59,627 bases of DNA from an uncultured Thermogutta sp. (GTDB lineage: Bacteria; Planctomycetota; Planctomycetia; Pirellulales; Thermoguttaceae): positions 1 through 59,627 of the forward strand of contig CAKZMM010000008.1 of the NCBI GenBank assembly GCA_937128505.1, in the 5' to 3' direction. The stretch's first letter is position 1, and the number at the start of each line of letters is the position of its first letter. The position numbers and the translations under genes were made by a program. Positions 54,888 to 59,627 of the stretch are shown one piece after another. Below the pieces are notes generated by a model. It had not been told where the DNA came from and made no database searches. It was given only the letters and a program-made list of their open reading frames with translations.

Positions 54888-55445
54888 CCCAGTATTTGCC
54901 CGGCCACAAAGCAGACGGAGGCAATCTCCCAATTCAGTCAATCGCGCTTTGGATGGAATTCGAAATGTCGGAAGGCTGCGGAAAACTCTATGCGGATAGA
55001 ATTCGGCGACGCAAATGCGGGAAATTCGGGGGGAGGGGCCTGTAACATGCCTTGGGATCGAATCAAAGATTCTCAAATCAAAAAGGATTGAAGCGTGCAG
55101 CTTCCGTTTTACCTCGGTCGTTTCTAACGCAGAGGGTGTTATGCACGTTTTGTGGATTGCCGGACTGAATGTCGTAGATCTTCACATCCCACCGGGGCAC
55201 AACCGTGCTCTTTGAAACGCCGTAACTGTTATTAGAATCGGGAAGTTCTATCTCTGAGCGAAATATGGATGCACAACTACCCACTCTTTGAAACGGTTCT
55301 TGGGGGTAATTCCCGCTTAGTCAGCAACCGGTGGTCGGCAAAAAAAGCGTCGCCATAGTTCGCGGAGCATTACGATAGTTTGCGGGTTGTGTCCCGATTA
55401 GACGGTCAAGGTTGAAGTCGACTGCAGGAACCGTGGACGCCGAAG
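54888..55445. other. 558-bp stretch without a recognised gene
   Basis: Nothing recognisable. Short frames in it lack motifs and ribosome sites. Confidence 0.45.
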
Positions 55446-55709
55446 ATGGCAGAAATTCGATTTCCGTCTTTACTCGCGCAATGGGCCGGTGGCATTCGTC
55501 GTTGGGAAGGCGACGGAACAACGGTGGAAGATTTAATAGCCCACGTGGATCGGCAATTCCCCGGGTTTCGGGAACGACTATGCGACGGAAATCGGCTGCG
55601 GCCGATCTATAAGCTCGTAGTGGATGGGAGAATCGCCTTTGGGGGCCTAGAGACGCCGATTGGCCCCGATAGTGTCGTTGATATACTCCCCTCTTTCGGT
55701 GGGGGATGA
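55446..55709 (+). CDS. MoaD/ThiS-like sulfur-carrier protein
   Basis: An 87-residue ubiquitin-fold protein. EIRFPSLLAQWAGG starts it, TTVEDLIAHVDRQFPGFRERL follows, and it ends VDILPSFGGG. The terminal Gly-Gly, which is adenylated and thiocarboxylated by a MoeB/ThiF-type E1 enzyme, is present at the exact C-terminus, followed by one more Gly. These carriers deliver sulfur for molybdopterin, thiamine, cysteine or tRNA thiolation. No partner gene is adjacent, so the pathway cannot be assigned. The ATG at 55446 gives the normal family length. Confidence 0.78.
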   Translation: MAEIRFPSLLAQWAGGIRRWEGDGTTVEDLIAHVDRQFPGFRERLCDGNRLRPIYKLVVDGRIAFGGLETPIGPDSVVDILPSFGGG

Positions 55710-56264
55710 TGGTCTGATTGCTAGGAGATACTTAATCTGCCTTCGCTAACGTTGTCGTTCGGCGTTATGGTTTCACGTGGTTCCTACCTTAGGGCTGATC
55801 TCAGGACTGATACTCGGTGAGGCAATTCTCTCTCAGCCCAAAGGCTCGTTTCACTTTTCTCCCGAATGGCGTCGGCCCCCCTTTAAAGTCGCAAAGCCGA
55901 GTCATTTCCAAGCCGAAAGAAACTCCGCTGCCTGAAGAGCACATATAGGATCGCAAGGGATGCCGCAAGCTTAAGCTTTTACTTGCGCTTACAAGGGGCT
56001 ACAGAATCCCGGCAATGAATGGCCGATGAGCTTGCTTATTCAAGGGGGCCGGCAGGAGCCGGGCATCAATCCTGCCGCTGGCATTACAAAGAACACCTGC
56101 GACTCCGTTATTTCCGCGGTATTGCCCCGCTTTTGCGACTCAGACTCCCGACGATGGTCGCTGCCAGCAGGAGGCCGCCTGACCACCCCCGCTTGAAGAA
56201 AGCACTTCGATCTGACGGAATGTCTTTCACCTATTTCGCGGCAAGTCCCGCGGAAAAAGCCGCG
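55710..56264. other. 555-bp stretch without a recognised gene
   Basis: The frame at 56019-56402 overlaps the end of the histidine-kinase gene antisense and has no motif. Nothing else is seen. Confidence 0.45.
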
Positions 56265-57983
56265 CTAAGAAACACTCGTCCTCGGTCCGCAGCCAGGAAG
56301 CACGGCAGGCCACTGCAAGGTGAACCGGGCTCCTTGGCCAGGTGTGCTTTCGACCAGAATTCGACCCCCGTGTTCGTTCACAATCTTTTGGCTGACCGGT
56401 AACCCTAAACCGGTACCCCGCGAGCCTTTGGTCGAAGCAAACGGGCTAAAGAGCGTTCGCATCTGTTCGCGGGAAATGCCGGGGCCATTGTCTTCCACGA
56501 TCACTTGCACGCTCTCCTCTTGCTCCAGGAGTCCCGTGCGGACCACAACCGCCCCGCCTTCGCCCCGTTCGGCGGCTGCATCCAGGGCATTCGTCACTAC
56601 GTTAAGGACGGCACGGTGGATCCCCTCCGGGTCGAAAACCAATTCCGGGATTCCCTCCCCAGGATGCCATTGGAGTTCAACCCCAAGTTCCTCGGCCCGG
56701 GATTGCATCAGCTCGATCACTTCGGAGACCACCCGGTTCAAATCCGCCACCGCCAACTCCGGCTCACGCTCCTTGCTAAAGGTGAGCATGTCCATGACCA
56801 GGGCCGAGATGCGGTTTTGGTTCTTCTCGACAATTTTCCAGCCTTTTTGCACGAGCTCTTCGTTGTGCTCGGCCAGGCCCATTTCAATAAGGTAACTGCC
56901 GCCGCGAATGCCCTGGAGAATATTTTTGATGTGGTGAGATAGAGTGGCCACCGTCTGACCGATTGCCGCCAGTCGCTCGGCCTGAAGCATGGCGGAATAA
57001 TACCGGGTATCCTCCACCGCTAAGGCCGCCTGGTGGGCCAGGGCCACCATGAGTTTCAATTGATCCTCGGTAAAGCTCTGCGTAATGCCTTGGTCTATGA
57101 CCCGATGTGGCGGGGTAAAACGATCCATATAGATCACCCCCACCAACTCATAGCGGCCCTGCATAGGCACGCAAATGGCTTCGCGGATTCCGCCCTGGAC
57201 AATGCTCCCCCCTGGATCCCAGCGCTGGTCCTGCTGCGCATCGGTGGTGAGGACCCCCTCGTTGTGTTGGAGGACATAATCGAGGATGGTCTTGCTGATT
57301 CTTAACTCATCATCCCCGGGACGCCCCTTTCGCACCCGGCGCACTTTCGGCTGCAACTGCTTCGTGTCGGGATCGACCAAGAGAATACACCCGCGGTCCG
57401 CATCGACGGATTCGAAAATTAGATCCAATATTCGATTCAACAACTGATCGATATCCGCCGTGTGGCTGACGGCCAGGGCCGCCCGGTACATCACTTGTAA
57501 ATTACGATGAGCCTGAGCCAGCCAACCGATGTCGGGCGCCTCGGCCGGCCACCGGAGGATTTGGCTCCCTTCGCCCGGGGCGATCGTGCGAACAATTTGG
57601 GAGGGGTGCATCTCTTCGCCGGCGGTGGTGATGCTGACCTTCCCCGGGCCATAAATCTGGGTTTCTTCCAGGGGTTGAGTGAAAAGTAAAAGGGTCCGGC
57701 CGACCTGAATCTGATCGCCCGTAGCCAGCCGGTGCTCGATGATCCGCTGGCCATTGACGAAGGTGCCGTTCGAGCTATTCAGATCGACGATAACGTAGGT
57801 ATCGCCTTCGCGGCGGATCTCCGCGTGCTTTCGCGATACCTCACTATCATGGAGCCGGACCGGATTGGAGGAATCCCGCCCCAGGCCGGTCACCGCCTCG
57901 GTTAGCTCGAATCGGCTTCCTTGATCCTCGCCGCGGATCACGAACAACGACGGCACGACCCACAACCCCCTGGCATTTTCCAT
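56265..57983 (-). CDS. FHA-GAF-histidine kinase
   Basis: A cytoplasmic sensor kinase of 572 residues without transmembrane segments. The FHA domain (about 12-105) has GLGRDSSNPVRLHDSEVSRKH and LNSSNGTFVNGQRI, which binds phosphothreonine. The GAF domain is about 175-325 (LNRILDLIFESVDADRGCILL, ICVPMQGRYELVGVIYMD). The HisKA domain has phospho-acceptor His350 in LSHHIKN. The ATPase domain has NVVTNALDAA (N box), DNGPGIS (G1) and GTGLGLPVS (G2). FHA fused to a histidine kinase suggests cross-talk between Ser/Thr kinase signalling and a His-Asp phosphorelay. A receiver-like gene lies 62 bp upstream on the same strand and should be its partner. Start ATG 57983 fits the FHA N-terminus. Confidence 0.92.
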   Translation of the reverse strand: MENARGLWVVPSLFVIRGEDQGSRFELTEAVTGLGRDSSNPVRLHDSEVSRKHAEIRREGDTYVIVDLNSSNGTFVNGQRIIEHRLATGDQIQVGRTLLLFTQPLEETQIYGPGKVSITTAGEEMHPSQIVRTIAPGEGSQILRWPAEAPDIGWLAQAHRNLQVMYRAALAVSHTADIDQLLNRILDLIFESVDADRGCILLVDPDTKQLQPKVRRVRKGRPGDDELRISKTILDYVLQHNEGVLTTDAQQDQRWDPGGSIVQGGIREAICVPMQGRYELVGVIYMDRFTPPHRVIDQGITQSFTEDQLKLMVALAHQAALAVEDTRYYSAMLQAERLAAIGQTVATLSHHIKNILQGIRGGSYLIEMGLAEHNEELVQKGWKIVEKNQNRISALVMDMLTFSKEREPELAVADLNRVVSEVIELMQSRAEELGVELQWHPGEGIPELVFDPEGIHRAVLNVVTNALDAAAERGEGGAVVVRTGLLEQEESVQVIVEDNGPGISREQMRTLFSPFASTKGSRGTGLGLPVSQKIVNEHGGRILVESTPGQGARFTLQWPAVLPGCGPRTSVS

Positions 57984-58045
57984 GCAACCCGCAGCCCGCT
58001 GAGCCCTACCCGGGCCATGCCGGGAAGAATTTTGGGGAATTTCGC

Positions 58046-58435
58046 TTAAGCAGCACGGGCAGCGGCCGGGCTTTCCACCTCTTGGACTAACCGTTCGATT
58101 GTACGGATGAGCGGGGGATAATGGTAGGGCTTGGTGAAGATCGCTCCGTCCAAAGAGGGGTTCGATGCGGTCAATGTGCGGGAACCGATAAAGATAACCT
58201 TTGTCGTGGCGGCTTGATACCTCGCAGCCATGGCCCGGAACCAGACTGAATAAGTGGCAAGAGCATTCTCGTCGACCACGATGACCTGAGGGAAAAATCC
58301 CTCAAATTTTGATTGGCGGGCTGCTCTTGGGGGGAGAATTTCCGCATGAAAACCGCTGTGGTCCAGAACAGCCTTGAGCGCTTCGGAGCTTTCCTCCGAC
58401 GGGTCGATGATCAGCACCTTGGGTTTGGACGTCAA
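58046..58435 (-). CDS. Single-domain receiver protein with a partly degenerate acidic pocket
   Basis: A 129-residue protein with CheY-like order: VLIIDPSEESSEALKAVL, VIVVDENALA with the phospho-acceptor Asp55, KVIFIGSR with the switch Ser85, and IFTKPYHYPPLIRTI with the conserved Lys102. The usual second acidic residue of the metal site beside Asp11 is replaced by Pro (DP instead of DD or ED), which may weaken phosphorylation unless Glu14 or Glu15 substitutes. No output domain is present. It precedes the FHA-GAF kinase by 62 bp on the same strand, so the pair forms a two-component unit. The start is ATG 58435. Confidence 0.8.
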   Translation of the reverse strand: MTSKPKVLIIDPSEESSEALKAVLDHSGFHAEILPPRAARQSKFEGFFPQVIVVDENALATYSVWFRAMAARYQAATTKVIFIGSRTLTASNPSLDGAIFTKPYHYPPLIRTIERLVQEVESPAAARAA

Positions 58436-59308
58436 AGCGATCGCCCTCCGTGGCGAAAGTGATTTTGCCCTTCGCGGTTGGCAGCAGCCTCAACTCCCTG
58501 GCGGCTCACCAACTAAAACTTTGAAGATCCCCTACTAAGATTCTGAAAAAACGGCCAATGTCGAATTTGGCACCTGAAACCTTTAAACCAATGTTGAATC
58601 CTCAAAAGTTGATCTTTGGCACAAAACGTGCGCAAAACTTGAGAGAGTCTTCTTCTCGCCCTTGAGCTTGCCTCTTCAAGTTCGTTCCATCTGCGGTCCG
58701 CAGAATACTCAACCGCAGAAAACCTGTCAAAGGCGACTTTCGCCCTCGTAGCGAAGTAGCGAATACCTATAAACCTGACATCATACATGACCATAGTAGC
58801 ATTTGCTATTTGGCAGAAGTTGAGCGATTTCACAAAAAGCTTTGAAAGGATGGGGATTTTAAACGGCAAAGATTGCAAGCTTTCTAGGCCGCTCGGCCCG
58901 GAAAATTAGGCCGGGTAGATTCGGCGTGATGAAAGAAAAAAGCAACGTGGAAAAGAATCCGACCCCATGAGGTAAAAGTACGATCGGAATGGCTGCAAGT
59001 TAATTTTGGTGGCAAAAATAAAAAAATCAGGGCCACCATATGATGGCCCTTTGACAACCAGCATCTGTCCAGGCACAGGACGGTTGCACGATCGGAGAGG
59101 CGATGCCGCTCAAGGCCGAATCATCGCCTCGCCGAGTGCCGTACTAACGGGTACTGCTAAATCGTTCGTCGGTACTTCTCCAGAATGCTGAGTATCGTGT
59201 TCACCCATCGACCGGGGACACCCCTGCTTCGTCGCGGAGGAACTGATCAGATGGGAGTTGAACGAGTTCTCAGCCAAAAACGACCCCGAAGCTGAACCAA
59301 AATAAGGG
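58436..59308. other. 873-bp stretch without a recognised gene
   Basis: The frame at 58513-58878 (minus) has no motif. It contains an exact 8-bp duplication GTAGCGAA at 58748-58763 and the leftward terminator at 59014-59050. The promoter of the receiver/kinase pair should be near 58440-58520. Confidence 0.45.
59014..59050 (-). terminator. Intrinsic terminator, leftward
   Basis: On the minus strand, AGGGCCA and TGGCCCT form a 7-bp stem extended by an inner CAT/ATG after one mismatch, followed by a T-rich run of about 12 bases (complement of 59014-59027). It would end the transcript of the small lipoprotein gene that starts at 59515, leaving a ~260-base 3' untranslated region. Confidence 0.7.
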
Positions 59309-59515
59309 TTACTGCCCTGTTGGGGCCCCGCCGCCTGCCGGCACTTGGCCGCCGGTGCCCGGGGGAGGAAGTAGGTCGCGCATTACCTCTGGCTGAGTGG
59401 TGTCTCTCAAATCCTTTTGCGATGCCGGAGTTTGGCTACCTCCACCACATCCAGCGACAAAGGCCAAGGGCAACAAGATCATTAACACAACGAGAACCGC
59501 CAGGATAGATCGCAT
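59309..59515 (-). CDS. Small lipoprotein (68 aa)
   Basis: A 68-residue exported lipoprotein. MRSILAVLVVLMILLPLAF leads to the lipobox FVAGC with Cys23, then a short hydrophilic Gly/Pro/Gln-rich tail without a fold. ATG 59515 has AGGAG 8-9 bases upstream, which favours it over 59554. Mature peptides this short are common in planctomycetes and have no known function. A leftward intrinsic terminator lies at 59014-59050. Confidence 0.72.
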   Translation of the reverse strand: MRSILAVLVVLMILLPLAFVAGCGGGSQTPASQKDLRDTTQPEVMRDLLPPPGTGGQVPAGGGAPTGQ

Positions 59516-59627
59516 TGGCCTCACTCCTTCAGTCAATCGGACATTTTGCTCCAAAAGGTTACAACTAGTTGCTATTTATCCGGAGCTCTCCTAGTAGCTC
59601 TACCCCCGCGCCCACGCCGCAAAATGT
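59516..59627. other. Upstream region of the small lipoprotein, to window end
   Basis: Contains the ribosome binding site of the lipoprotein and a palindromic CCGGAGCTCTCC-like sequence near 59580-59591. The sequence ends before any further gene can be seen. Confidence 0.35.

Noticed and set aside
58513-58878. 121-residue minus-strand frame upstream of the receiver gene
   Set aside because: No family signature or start signal. It spans an exact micro-duplication of the kind seen in non-coding DNA.
1-59627. tRNA, rRNA, tmRNA or known riboswitch genes
   Set aside because: Spacers were scanned by eye for T-loop-like GGTTCGA-type sequences, rRNA cores and common riboswitch cores. Hits such as at 29470 are not embedded in cloverleaf-like sequence. 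A covariance-model search would be needed to exclude them fully.

Overview
The window reads as chromosomal DNA of a planctomycete, probably of the Pirellula/Thermogutta side of the phylum. This is inferred from content, with no database search. The markers are a DUF1559-type pseudopilin paired with a small carboxypeptidase-regulatory-like lipoprotein, a secreted Cys-type sulfatase, a neutral-ceramidase-like secreted protein, an FHA-GAF histidine kinase, a very large secretin with many N-terminal modules, and several short secreted proteins of kinds I associate with planctomycetes. No phage genes, intact insertion sequences, rRNA, tRNA or cas genes were found.

Layout. 1-8.8 kb: a non-coding start with three CRISPR-like repeats, a Tex protein carrying a ~680-residue low-complexity insertion, a small hypothetical and argG. 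9.2-15.8 kb: a secreted alpha/alpha-toroid glycosidase, a secreted HEGVH metallopeptidase-like protein, and the lipoprotein/DUF1559 pair. 16.3-20.1 kb: the EF-P modification locus, epmB divergent from efp and epmA, with Lys34 present in EF-P. 20.3-27.4 kb: a small hypothetical, aroB, a TrkH-type potassium channel, a ceramidase-like protein, a second set of 61-bp-spaced repeats and a broken Na+/H+ antiporter. 27.4-35.7 kb: a secreted protein of unknown fold, a sulfatase, a HemX-like membrane protein and hemA, and trmO. 36.1-37.2 kb: scpB followed on the same strand by an extremely acidic protein with regularly spaced aromatic residues. 38.3-49.5 kb: an envelope-protein region (membrane-anchored protein, small secreted proteins, BON protein, lipoprotein, 1493-residue secretin). 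50.9-59.6 kb: miaA, mutS, a MoaD/ThiS-like carrier, an FHA-GAF-histidine kinase with a degenerate receiver, and a small lipoprotein.

Housekeeping genes sit singly or in twos and threes, separated by unusually long non-coding spacers (often 0.3-1.5 kb). These spacers are not featureless. They hold many exact two-copy tandem duplications of 8-21 bp and several sets of diverged ~26-30 bp direct repeats at CRISPR-like spacings (61/61, 69, 61/61, 73 and ~70 bp). The first set begins GTCTTCCCCGCG, like type I-E CRISPR repeats, but no cas genes are present.

The most interesting candidates are the acidic aromatic-punctuated protein next to scpB, the Tex protein with its giant disordered insertion, the secretin with about nine N-type modules split by a Pro-rich linker, and the spacer repeats. 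Function calls rest on motifs read by eye. Start codons were chosen from Shine-Dalgarno matches and family lengths where possible.
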